From Ardenticatenaceae bacterium (GTDB lineage Bacteria > Chloroflexota > Anaerolineae > Promineifilales > Promineifilaceae): DNA of 39,189 bases. This document shows, one piece after another, positions 19,027 through 27,610 of this stretch (positions are counted from its first letter, which is position 1; every line of letters starts with the position of its first letter). A program made the position numbers and the translations under genes. Below the pieces are notes generated by a model. It was not told the DNA's origin, searched no databases, and saw nothing but the letters and a program-made list of their open reading frames with translations. Location of the stretch: the NCBI GenBank assembly GCA_030065875.1, contig JASJCR010000058.1, positions 1 through 39,189 on the forward strand. The letters run 5' to 3'.

Positions 19027-19911
19027 ATGTATAGACAATCTTCCTCAAATCGAACCTCTGTCAGACGCCGGACCGCCCCCCGAGCGGGTCGACCATCCGG
19101 CCGAAATTTTGGCGTACGTATTATTATCGGGCTGGTGATGGCCGGATTTGCCATTTTTTCCTATGTAAGCTCCCGACAATATAATGAAGTTCTGGGTGAA
19201 GAACAGTACATCAACATCTCGGCTGATCAGGAAATCGCCCTGGGGCTGCAGGCCGTTCCTCAATTGATACAGGAATATGGGGGATTAGAACCAGATCCCC
19301 TCGCTCAGGGATTTGTCGATGAAATCGGTTTTCGTCTGGTTGACAACACCGCTGCCGGGCAAACCCCCTATCAATTTGAGTTTTATCTGCTGGCGGATGA
19401 TCAAACGGTGAACGCGTTTGCCCTGCCGGGTGGACAGGTATTTATCACCACCGCCCTCTACGATCGCCTGGAAACGGAGGGGCAGCTGGCCGGCGTATTG
19501 GGGCATGAAATAGGGCACGTCATTGCCAGGCACGGTGCCCAGCGTATCGCCCAGCAGCAGCTGTCTGAAGGGTTGACCGGCGCGGTGGTGATGGCCACCG
19601 TTGACCCGGACAATCCGTCCAGCATGCGCACAGCTGAGGTCGCTCAGGTGGTCTCCGGATTTGTAACGATGAAATACGGCCGGGAAGATGAGCTGCAGTC
19701 TGATTATTTAGGGGTGCGCCTCATGGTCGAAGCCGGTTATGATCCCCATGCCCTCAAAGGGGTGATGGCGATCCTCGAAGCGGCCGGAGGGGGAGCTCGC
19801 CAGCCGGAGTTTTTTAGTACCCATCCCAATCCGGGCAACCGCATTCAGGAAATTGATCGGGCGATTAACGAGCTGTATCCAGACGGCCTGCCGGGAGGAC
19901 TCACGCCTTAA
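19027..19911 (+). CDS. M48-family membrane-anchored zinc metalloprotease
   Basis: 294 residues. A basic N-terminus of about 30 residues is followed by one membrane segment (about 30-47) and an extracytoplasmic peptidase domain. The zinc site is HEIGH (H160, E161, H164), with the third ligand Glu in GREDELQSDYLG near 222. AFALPGGQVFITTALYDRL and STHPNPGNRIQEI are typical of BepA/YfgC-like M48 proteases. Such enzymes degrade or quality-control proteins outside the cytoplasm. It is the last gene of the miaA run. Confidence 0.9.
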   Translation: MYRQSSSNRTSVRRRTAPRAGRPSGRNFGVRIIIGLVMAGFAIFSYVSSRQYNEVLGEEQYINISADQEIALGLQAVPQLIQEYGGLEPDPLAQGFVDEIGFRLVDNTAAGQTPYQFEFYLLADDQTVNAFALPGGQVFITTALYDRLETEGQLAGVLGHEIGHVIARHGAQRIAQQQLSEGLTGAVVMATVDPDNPSSMRTAEVAQVVSGFVTMKYGREDELQSDYLGVRLMVEAGYDPHALKGVMAILEAAGGGARQPEFFSTHPNPGNRIQEIDRAINELYPDGLPGGLTP

Positions 19912-19992
19912 GAGACGAGAGACGAGAGACGAGATCTGAGCACTTTCCACTCAGGACTTAGGACTTCTCACTTAGGACTTCCCTCTCGTCTT
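19912..19992. repeat. tandem AGACGAG repeats and AGGACTT copies with terminator-like inverted repeat
   Basis: Between two convergent genes, AGACGAG is repeated three times (19913-19933) and AGGACTT three times (within 19953-19980). AGACGAGAG (19913-19921, or the second copy 19920-19928) is complementary to CTCTCGTCT at 19983-19991, which is followed by TTTA. A long-loop hairpin could terminate transcription from either side. Nothing coding is present. Confidence 0.55.
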
Positions 19993-22461
19993 TTATTCGT
20001 AAGCGAGGACCCGCTGAACGGTCAGGCGCGAGGCGTTCCAGGCGGGAACCAGGCTCGACAGCATCGATAATACTATGACGGCGACCAGCCAGATCAAAAC
20101 GCTGGAATAAGAAAAAGCGTAGTCAAGGGGGGTGTTTAAAAACTGTTCGCCAATCGCCTTGCTCAAATACCAGCCAACCGGCCAGGCCAGAACAACGGCC
20201 ACGACCCAGCTCAACAATCCGATTAACAAACCCTCGACTAAAAATATATACAAAACCGATCGATTCGAAGCCCCGATGGCCCGCATAATGCCGATTTCGC
20301 GGCTGCGCTCCAAAACATTGATGCTCATCGTACCGGCCAGGCCAAATCCACCAACGGCCGCGAGCATAAAGGTCATAAAGAACAACATGACGATCAGGAT
20401 CTGAAAAATCGCCTGAACCTCCCTCATTTCCGAGGCAACCGTAGCCGAAATGTTGACTCGTATCCCCATTTGATCAAACTGGGTTTGCAGGTAATCACGC
20501 ACCTTAACCTGAGTCGCCTCATCGCTGGTAACGGTCTTTACCATGAGCCAGTCAGCTCGGTCAACCAGGCCGATTTCCCGCGAAAAGGCGTCGTAGTCGA
20601 CAAAGACCATGCCAACCACCTGCCCACCGCTGACTACACCGACGATTTTCCACTCCGTCTCCTGCCCCTCAAGCTTAAAGGTGATTTCATCGCCCAGGCC
20701 CAAATCCGGCTCATCACGCAGGAATATGGTGTTGACCACCACCGCATTGGCTTCTCCCGGCCGCAGCCATCGCCCCTCCTCTAGCTCGGGTTTGATTAAT
20801 TCGGTATCTCCTGGTGGCGCAAACATAACGGTCATACCGCCGTGGGTCCCGTCTTCATGCAGAACGCGCGTGTTGTAGAATGCCCAACTTTCCGCAGCCA
20901 CGACATCCGGGTCGGTCATGGCCACGCGTTTGACGTAGGAAGTGCGATACGGCCGCTCAAACTGGAAGGCCACATCATATTGAAAATAGCTCAGCATGGT
21001 GTCGATGGTGCGCAGCAGCGAATCATTGACGCTGGCCACGCTAACAAAGACAATGCCGCTGAAAATCAGGGTGCCCAGGGTGAGCAGCAGCCGCTGCTGA
21101 CGGCGAAAGGTATTGCGAATCGACAGTACAAGCGGCCGGCTGCGGGCTAAAAATCCCCGCGTTTTTAACAACAGCTGATCGATGCGGCCCTTGCCGTATG
21201 TTTGATCCACTCCATAATCGTTCATCGACTCGTGAACGGTGGTTTTTGTGCCGCGCCAAATGGGCACGAGGCTGGCAACGATGGGAATCAGAAAAGCCAC
21301 TGATGCCTGCAAAACCATGACGGAAAGCGGCATGCGAAATTGATCGATGTCAAAATTGAAATAATCGCCCATCACCAGCGCCAGGCCGTACGTTCCCCAA
21401 GCCCCCAGCGGCAAGGCGATAAAAAGGGTCAACAACCCGAAAATCAACACCATCACCACATACATTCCAGAAATTTGGCGCGTCGTCGCTCCAAATGATT
21501 TCATCAGGCCGATTTGTCGCGTTTGCTGGGCCAACAGAGAAGAGATCGTATTGATAACCAGAAAGCTGCTTAAAAGAAGTGCCAAGACACCCAAAATGCC
21601 CAGCATGACCGATAAGGCCTGCACGACGTAGTTGAGGGGGTGTTGATTGGGGGTGGGAACCATGGTGAAAAATACCGGGCTCCCGGTTTTTTCGATTTTA
21701 TCCTGCACCAAATTGGCTACGGCCCGGATGTGATTGATATCATCAGTTTGTTCTGAAACACGAATCCGCATTTCCAGATATCCATCTTGCCCACCCAACC
21801 ACGACAATGTTTCTTCATCAACATAAGCAACGCCCAACCCGTCAATGACAAACAGCTTGGCCAATAAATCGTGGGCCAGACCGACAATTTGTACTTCGCG
21901 CTCCCGCCCGTTTGGCCCCTTGACAATCACCGTGTCCCCGACCTCCGCATTGAGGAGGGACAGGGCCGTTCGTTCCACTACCATCTCGTGCCGGCCGGGA
22001 GGCCAGGTCCCACTTTCTGAGGAAATTTTATCAACCTCAATCGCTTCAAAATCGGGCAGGGTAATAAAGTTGACCTGCTGCCAGGTGTCAGGCCCGGTTT
22101 GCACCCGCCCATATACGCCTTTCCGCGGCTCCGCTGCCGCAATTTCCGGCATCGCCTTAATAGTTTCAGCCACCTCTTCACCAAAAGGATTCAAAACCAT
22201 CAAGGTAGCGTGAGAGGGGTTGATCTCCGCATAACTGGCATTTAACTCTCGCCCCAGGACCACTTGAGAACCGCTAATCACACCGACAGAAAATACACCG
22301 ACGGCAATCGACAAGACAACCAGCATTGATCGAGCTTTGTTTTGCCACAGATCACGCAGCACTTTGCGCCATCTAGGTGCTAAAAAAATTTTTCTTGGTG
22401 AACGGGTCCGACGTGTTTTTTCTTTTGGCAGAGAGCCGGATAAGGAATGGTCAACGCTCAC
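19993..22461 (-). CDS. ABC transporter permease, MacB/FtsX family, two FtsX modules
   Basis: 822 residues from a GTG at 22461, supported by GAGGAG six bases upstream. The layout is a duplicated FtsX design: membrane helix at about 45-66, a periplasmic MacB-like domain, three helices at about 285-410, a second leading helix (LLLTLGTLIFSGIVFVSV), a second extracytoplasmic domain and three final helices (ILIVMLFFMTFMLAAVGGFGL, SVLYIFLVEGLLIGLLSWVVAVVLAWPVGW, SSVLIWLVAVIVLSML). Family members couple to a LolD/MacB-type ATPase to move lipids, lipoproteins or peptides, or act as mechanotransmitters. No partner ATPase is in the window; it could lie elsewhere. The gene follows the giant STAND receptor by 153 bases. 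Confidence 0.88.
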   Translation of the reverse strand: MSVDHSLSGSLPKEKTRRTRSPRKIFLAPRWRKVLRDLWQNKARSMLVVLSIAVGVFSVGVISGSQVVLGRELNASYAEINPSHATLMVLNPFGEEVAETIKAMPEIAAAEPRKGVYGRVQTGPDTWQQVNFITLPDFEAIEVDKISSESGTWPPGRHEMVVERTALSLLNAEVGDTVIVKGPNGREREVQIVGLAHDLLAKLFVIDGLGVAYVDEETLSWLGGQDGYLEMRIRVSEQTDDINHIRAVANLVQDKIEKTGSPVFFTMVPTPNQHPLNYVVQALSVMLGILGVLALLLSSFLVINTISSLLAQQTRQIGLMKSFGATTRQISGMYVVMVLIFGLLTLFIALPLGAWGTYGLALVMGDYFNFDIDQFRMPLSVMVLQASVAFLIPIVASLVPIWRGTKTTVHESMNDYGVDQTYGKGRIDQLLLKTRGFLARSRPLVLSIRNTFRRQQRLLLTLGTLIFSGIVFVSVASVNDSLLRTIDTMLSYFQYDVAFQFERPYRTSYVKRVAMTDPDVVAAESWAFYNTRVLHEDGTHGGMTVMFAPPGDTELIKPELEEGRWLRPGEANAVVVNTIFLRDEPDLGLGDEITFKLEGQETEWKIVGVVSGGQVVGMVFVDYDAFSREIGLVDRADWLMVKTVTSDEATQVKVRDYLQTQFDQMGIRVNISATVASEMREVQAIFQILIVMLFFMTFMLAAVGGFGLAGTMSINVLERSREIGIMRAIGASNRSVLYIFLVEGLLIGLLSWVVAVVLAWPVGWYLSKAIGEQFLNTPLDYAFSYSSVLIWLVAVIVLSMLSSLVPAWNASRLTVQRVLAYE

Positions 22462-22614
22462 GAGATACTCCTCACCAACCGCCGGTCACAAAATTCGCCC
22501 AAATGAATCTCAGCCCAGGCGATTTAGGTACCCCTATAGCATACCCATTCAAAAAATGTTTAAGAAGTGCAGAGTGTCACCAATTTTTGCAGGAAATCAT
22601 CACGTACATGAAGT

Positions 22615-25600
22615 TCAGGCGGCTTTTTGGTACTTAATTTCGTGCAGTTCAGTAAGGCTTTTATTTTCGACGACCCACTGCCCAACCAACCCCACCCTAA
22701 ATTCATACAGCCTGATCCCTTCTTCTTTTATCTCCTGCAAAATCCCGCGTTCGACCAGGCAGTCCAGCGCATCGGTGACCTGTTTGGGGGTCAAAAACAA
22801 ATCATATCCCTCTAAACTGGCGCTTAACTCAACCGGGTATAGCGGACCGGTTAAATCATGTAAATGCGAAGCGGCAATCAGGAGGGCCTTTTCTTCAAAG
22901 GATGACTGCTGCCACAAATAAGCAAAATGCACTTCTCCCAAACGCAACATCTCTTGCATGGTGACATTGACGTCTGAAACGGTTATATAAACCTTTTTAA
23001 ATTGATTGGCATGACTGACGAGCGTGTAGCACATCAGCTGCAAAAAGTAGGGATGCCCGGCCGTAACCCGCCAAATTTTTTCCAACGCCAGATCATCATA
23101 AATCAGCAGAGGATCAACCGGCCGGGTGATTAAATCGTACGCCGCATGACGATCCAGAAACCCTATTTGTCGGTATAGAGCGATATTAAACAATATCGAC
23201 CAATACTCACTGCTCATTTGCTCGAGGCGGTGCGTGCCGGCAAACAGAAAATTGAGCCGATCCCCATGCTGCATCAAGTGCCGCAAAAACGGGAAAAGGG
23301 TCGGCGGCAGCAGCTGATCGTTAACCAATCCTTCAAACGCCTCAAACTCATCAAAAATGAGCAGCAGACGGGCGCTATCAGGCAGCAGAGAATGAACATA
23401 AGGCAGAAACCGCCGCTGGAAATAATACACCGGATTATCCGCCCAACCATCAAGATCCGGAATCTCAATCTCAATTCCCTGATTTTCTAACGCATCGGCA
23501 ATGAACCAGCTCAAATCATGCAAAAAAGCGGCCATTCCAGGCACAATGCCCAATGATTGACAATCCACAAAGACCGGGATCAAATCAGCCGGGGCAACTC
23601 GGCCAATTCGCAGCAGCGCCGAAGTTTTTCCAGTTCGCCTTTGCCCTACTAGGATAACGACATTCGGCTGAGTTGGTCTTGATGCGGTGCGCACAATGAA
23701 GTTGAGGAGCGCTTCCCGACCGAAAAACAGGGGGCTCTCTCGTCTTAAGGGGGTGCCTGGCGCATATGGGTTGGGAATCGGCTTAAACGGCCGCTCGCTG
23801 GACAGCAGCCGAACCATATCGGCAAAATCAAATGAGTGCGTCTGACGGTTGGCATCGAGATAGGATACGGTTAGCGAAAGACGCATCTCCCGCAATACGT
23901 GCGGGTTAATCGTAAAATTGAAGATGCGGGACCGCCGGCTGGGCAAATAAGGCACCACCTGTTCGTGATTTACAACGGAATAATCAGGAGATTCATGGAG
24001 GATAATGCGTAAATCTTCGGCCGCTGCCGGGCCACTGTTTTCTATTTCAACGGCAATTTGAGTGGTTTCGGCCGATACGATTCGCTTGGTCATTAATGTG
24101 GTTGCTAACCAGGGGCGGCCGCGTAAATCATCGATCAAAGCGTTTGTCATCCCCAACCAGCGATTGACAATGGCGGACGCAATCGTATTTTGCACTGTCT
24201 GCGGCCGATCGAGCAGCAGCACCTGCTCCTGACGAAGCAGCACCACCGCTTCATGGAGATAAGCCAGGCGATCGTCAACCAGGTTGAGGCGGCCGCTATC
24301 GCGAAAGCTAGCCAGTGGCCCTAACAGCGCCTCAAATGAAACGGCCGGCAGCGCCCGCGATTGTAAGTGTTTGACCAGCTCAACTAAATTGGGTCGCAGC
24401 AGCCCCAGCTCAGTGATCGATTGGGCCATAAATAAATCGCGAGCGGTCTGAACCACTTTCTGCCACGATTTGGAATTATGCCACTGGCGATCCGCCTGTT
24501 CGGCCAACTCCAGCGCCGTCACCATAATCTCTAATCCGGCCGGTGTGCGATCCGCCAATAAAAACAAGCCGTCGAGTAAGCGGGTTAACGCCTGCTGGTT
24601 ATCTCGCCGGGCCCGATTTGATAGATTGAGCAATATATCGGATGAACCTTTTGTACGAGCGTACGCCGCATCAAGCAGGTTTAATGTTTGTGAGGGGGAA
24701 GCGATCACCCGCCGATAAAGACGCCACGCCCGCCAATTGTTGGGTGAATTGGTTTGTTGCAGGACAAACAGCAGAAATGCCAAAAATACAAGCCCGCCGA
24801 TACCCAGGCCAACGCGGGCAAAAATCGTATAATCCGTCTCAAAACTGACCGGGGCGGGCTGCACGGCCCCGCTGTAAACGCCATCATCAAACAAAAATTG
24901 ATATTCCAATGGGGAACCCAAAAAGGTGCCGAGAGACAAAATCCATACCAGCGAACCATCCCCTTGTGTCGCTACCCGTTCCCCTTGCGCAACCCACTGT
25001 TCAATCCGCTCATCAAAGACCAGCAGGGTTACGGTAACTGGATCCTCATCCATATCAGTAACCGACAGGCTAAAGGTAAAGCGGCCGTTTTCGACCTCAA
25101 CCTCCGAATTAATTAATAGCGGGGGCCGATTTGGCTGAGCGGCAAAAGAGGAAACGATCCCATTATCGGTAACCGTTAAGAGCTGCGGCCCATTTTCCCC
25201 GTCCATCTTAAACATTTCGATGGCCCGACTTGGCAATTCGACAGTAGAAAATTGCTGACCGTCTTCGGTATAAAACACCATGGTGCCCAGATCATCACCG
25301 ACAATTAAATCCGGCCGGGTATCGTTGTTAATATCGTCCCACAGGATATTTTGATAACCGCGTGGACCGGGTATGCGCCACATTTCTTTTAGAAAATCTT
25401 CAGGCTCCAATGATAATTTAACGATTTGGCCATCATCAAATCCGATTAATAAAGCACCGTTGATGATGCGGCTAAACGTGATATTTCGAGCAAAATTCCG
25501 CTGCAGAATATTGTCGATTTGCAATCGCCGATTGACAACCGCAACATTCCCACTGGCCCCAACTATCAGCAGCGATTCCTGGTCATTAAATTGATGTAAT

Positions 25601-27495
25601 CCAACAATGGGTTCATCATAAAATAAATGGGATGGCTCTAGAAATCCCAGAGGATCTAGCTCATCTTGCCCTTTATTCGATATCAGATAAAGCTTCTGGC
25701 GGTCCGTTACCACGGCCAGCTTGACGCGTACAGGATCTGACGTTATCGGCAGAACTTGCACAATTCGGCCGTCTAAACGGGTGCCTGTGTTCCAAAAAAT
25801 ATTCCCCTGTGGCCCAATAGCCATTAACTGACCATCATCATACCCAATAATTAATTCTTCCGGTCCATCTCGGTTTAAGTTAACCGGTAACATCAGCGAA
25901 ATATGCTGATCAAATTCAACCGGGGCACCCCAAATCCTCTCTCCAGATAAATTAACGGCATCTATAATGCCGCGTTCAATCACCAAAGACCCGTTCCCCC
26001 CCAAACGATCAATTCGGTTTGACCCGATAAAAATCAACGGTTCATCATCGCCTTGAGGTTCATGCCAGGCCAAATAATCTATTGGATAAGGAAGGGTTGC
26101 AAATGACCGGGTCGCGCCATTCTCGACATCGAGTTTGAGCAAATTTCCAGATGCGGTGCCGATAAAGACATTTTCAGCATTCTCGTTTTGAATCGCCAAA
26201 ACAGCCGCAGGTTCAAACCCGGTACGCTCAATCCACTGGTTGGTATACACCTGTGAGCTGCCGGTTCCTAACCCCATCTCCTTTAGGGATAGCGTCCCCA
26301 ATGTTGAAATGGCCATCTCGGGGAATCCATCCCGGTTTAAATCGACGATGTGGTTGACATTCGGCAAAAAAGAGGCAGGCAGCGACAGCACTCGCCGGCC
26401 GGATTCATTGAGAATGATCATTTTACCGGATTCGCTTTCCGTTTCAGAATTTATCTCCGAAATAAGGACCCCATATTTCATAACCTGGTTATTGGAATCC
26501 ACAGAGGGGGGCACCACCAAAATATCTCGAACCGGTTGAAGCGGTGTATCTGATAAGATCGATTCCCAAAGCCGCTTGCCCGTAAAATCATAGGCGATTA
26601 CTTTCCCGGCATCGGTACCCACAAGCAGCAGGGGGGTCTCTCCCGTATTGTCTACCTTGATTACCGTGACGCCGCGATTTGGCGTTCGCCACCAGTGCCG
26701 CTTGCCGGTTTTTCCGTCGTAAACCCCTACCTGTCCTTCTCGCGTGCCAACCGCAATAGCCGGCTGCTCAAAAACCTCATCTTCGATGACCGCCAATGTT
26801 GAAACCTGATTGTCAACCCGCACCCGCCAGATCAACTCCCCCTGGCGATCAATCATCGTTAAATAGCCTATTTCCGCCAACGAAAAATAGGCGAAGGCGA
26901 TGTCATTTTGATTGTCCCCGTTAAAATCAGCCACTTCTATGAGCGTCGAGGCGTCAAGCGGGTTTGGTCCGACTGACCCTTCTTCGGCATATGGCCACAA
27001 AAGCTCGCCATTTTGGCTGGCAAACATCTGCAAACTACCCAGCCGATTGGTTAGAACGATTTCTTCCCGGCCGTCCTGATTGATGTCAATAGATCGAATC
27101 GCCTTTGGGGCCGATGTAAGGTTGATGCGCCATAACAGCCGGCCTGTGGCCGCCTCGAGCAGCACGAGGGCGTCTTCCAGGCCAACCGCCAGCAGTTCAT
27201 TCGGCCGATTTTGTTGGCGGGACAGCAAATCTAGCGCCTGAACCTGACCATTTAAGGATGTATTGACCCAAACCGCTTCCCCGGTGCCCTCTAAAAGGGT
27301 CAACTGGTTGTTGGTAGCGGCCACAAAAATTTCATCTAAACCATCCTGATCAACGTCGGCCGGTAAGATAAGCTCGATGCGACCCTGGGCATCAAACTGC
27401 CAGAAATCGGCCTCGTTACCACGGACCGGTGACGGAGAACCGATAACGCTGATAATTAAAATCACCAGCAATAGTAGCGATCGAACAGGAAGCAT
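22615..27495 (-). CDS. giant transmembrane STAND ATPase with FG-GAP/PQQ-like beta-propeller ectodomain
   Basis: 1626 residues from the ATG at 27495, chosen because a signal/anchor segment follows at once (MLPVRSLLLLVILIISVIG). The frame is open to 27669, so a longer cytoplasmic N-terminus is possible. Residues of about 30-880 are beta-propeller repeats with calcium-loop motifs (DVDQDGLDEI, DINQDGREEI, DFNGDNQNDI, DLNRDGFPEM, NLNRDGPEEL, DINNDTRPDL) alternating with PQQ-like blades (GRLLWRINL, GELIWRVRV). A membrane helix lies at about 890-911. A helical linker and a CARDB-like beta domain follow. The STAND ATPase has Walker A VGQRRTGKT (near 1280) and Walker B LLLIFDEFEAFE (near 1376), with a C-terminal winged helix. 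The layout suggests a receptor that reads an outside ligand and drives an inside ATPase. The ATPase domain resembles that of the next gene upstream. Function is unknown. Confidence 0.82.
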   Translation of the reverse strand: MLPVRSLLLLVILIISVIGSPSPVRGNEADFWQFDAQGRIELILPADVDQDGLDEIFVAATNNQLTLLEGTGEAVWVNTSLNGQVQALDLLSRQQNRPNELLAVGLEDALVLLEAATGRLLWRINLTSAPKAIRSIDINQDGREEIVLTNRLGSLQMFASQNGELLWPYAEEGSVGPNPLDASTLIEVADFNGDNQNDIAFAYFSLAEIGYLTMIDRQGELIWRVRVDNQVSTLAVIEDEVFEQPAIAVGTREGQVGVYDGKTGKRHWWRTPNRGVTVIKVDNTGETPLLLVGTDAGKVIAYDFTGKRLWESILSDTPLQPVRDILVVPPSVDSNNQVMKYGVLISEINSETESESGKMIILNESGRRVLSLPASFLPNVNHIVDLNRDGFPEMAISTLGTLSLKEMGLGTGSSQVYTNQWIERTGFEPAAVLAIQNENAENVFIGTASGNLLKLDVENGATRSFATLPYPIDYLAWHEPQGDDEPLIFIGSNRIDRLGGNGSLVIERGIIDAVNLSGERIWGAPVEFDQHISLMLPVNLNRDGPEELIIGYDDGQLMAIGPQGNIFWNTGTRLDGRIVQVLPITSDPVRVKLAVVTDRQKLYLISNKGQDELDPLGFLEPSHLFYDEPIVGLHQFNDQESLLIVGASGNVAVVNRRLQIDNILQRNFARNITFSRIINGALLIGFDDGQIVKLSLEPEDFLKEMWRIPGPRGYQNILWDDINNDTRPDLIVGDDLGTMVFYTEDGQQFSTVELPSRAIEMFKMDGENGPQLLTVTDNGIVSSFAAQPNRPPLLINSEVEVENGRFTFSLSVTDMDEDPVTVTLLVFDERIEQWVAQGERVATQGDGSLVWILSLGTFLGSPLEYQFLFDDGVYSGAVQPAPVSFETDYTIFARVGLGIGGLVFLAFLLFVLQQTNSPNNWRAWRLYRRVIASPSQTLNLLDAAYARTKGSSDILLNLSNRARRDNQQALTRLLDGLFLLADRTPAGLEIMVTALELAEQADRQWHNSKSWQKVVQTARDLFMAQSITELGLLRPNLVELVKHLQSRALPAVSFEALLGPLASFRDSGRLNLVDDRLAYLHEAVVLLRQEQVLLLDRPQTVQNTIASAIVNRWLGMTNALIDDLRGRPWLATTLMTKRIVSAETTQIAVEIENSGPAAAEDLRIILHESPDYSVVNHEQVVPYLPSRRSRIFNFTINPHVLREMRLSLTVSYLDANRQTHSFDFADMVRLLSSERPFKPIPNPYAPGTPLRRESPLFFGREALLNFIVRTASRPTQPNVVILVGQRRTGKTSALLRIGRVAPADLIPVFVDCQSLGIVPGMAAFLHDLSWFIADALENQGIEIEIPDLDGWADNPVYYFQRRFLPYVHSLLPDSARLLLIFDEFEAFEGLVNDQLLPPTLFPFLRHLMQHGDRLNFLFAGTHRLEQMSSEYWSILFNIALYRQIGFLDRHAAYDLITRPVDPLLIYDDLALEKIWRVTAGHPYFLQLMCYTLVSHANQFKKVYITVSDVNVTMQEMLRLGEVHFAYLWQQSSFEEKALLIAASHLHDLTGPLYPVELSASLEGYDLFLTPKQVTDALDCLVERGILQEIKEEGIRLYEFRVGLVGQWVVENKSLTELHEIKYQKAA

Positions 27496-27552
27496 TTCGA
27501 CGGGCGTTTGCCGCTCGATTAACTTTTTTCTTTTTTGGCTAAACCTGATTGG

Positions 27553-27578
27553 AATTTGTTTCCGGCCGGAAACAAATT
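27553..27578. promoter_or_regulatory. perfect 26-bp palindrome between the two STAND genes (candidate operator)
   Basis: The sequence reads identically on both strands, with centre TTTCCGGCCGGAAA. It lies downstream of the STAND regulator gene (stop at 27611) and upstream of the giant receptor start (27495). No T-tract follows on the minus strand, so it is not a standard terminator. A dimeric DNA-binding protein, perhaps the neighbouring regulator, could bind it; that is inference. Confidence 0.55.
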
Positions 27579-27597
27579 GAATGGAGAAATTCAATTT
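27574..27597. other. AT-rich hairpin after the STAND regulator gene
   Basis: AAATTGAAT (27574-27582) and ATTCAATTT (27589-27597) form a perfect 9-bp stem with a 6-base loop. It starts 14 bases after the regulator stop and partly overlaps the 26-bp palindrome. On the minus strand GTTT follows, so it may act as a weak terminator or compete with the palindrome fold. Confidence 0.5.
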
Positions 27598-27610
27598 TGG
27601 ATAATTTTTT

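Noticed and set aside
22337..22921. 194-residue plus-strand reading frame across the permease/receptor gap
   Set aside because: Both ends are antisense to conserved genes and the composition is not protein-like.
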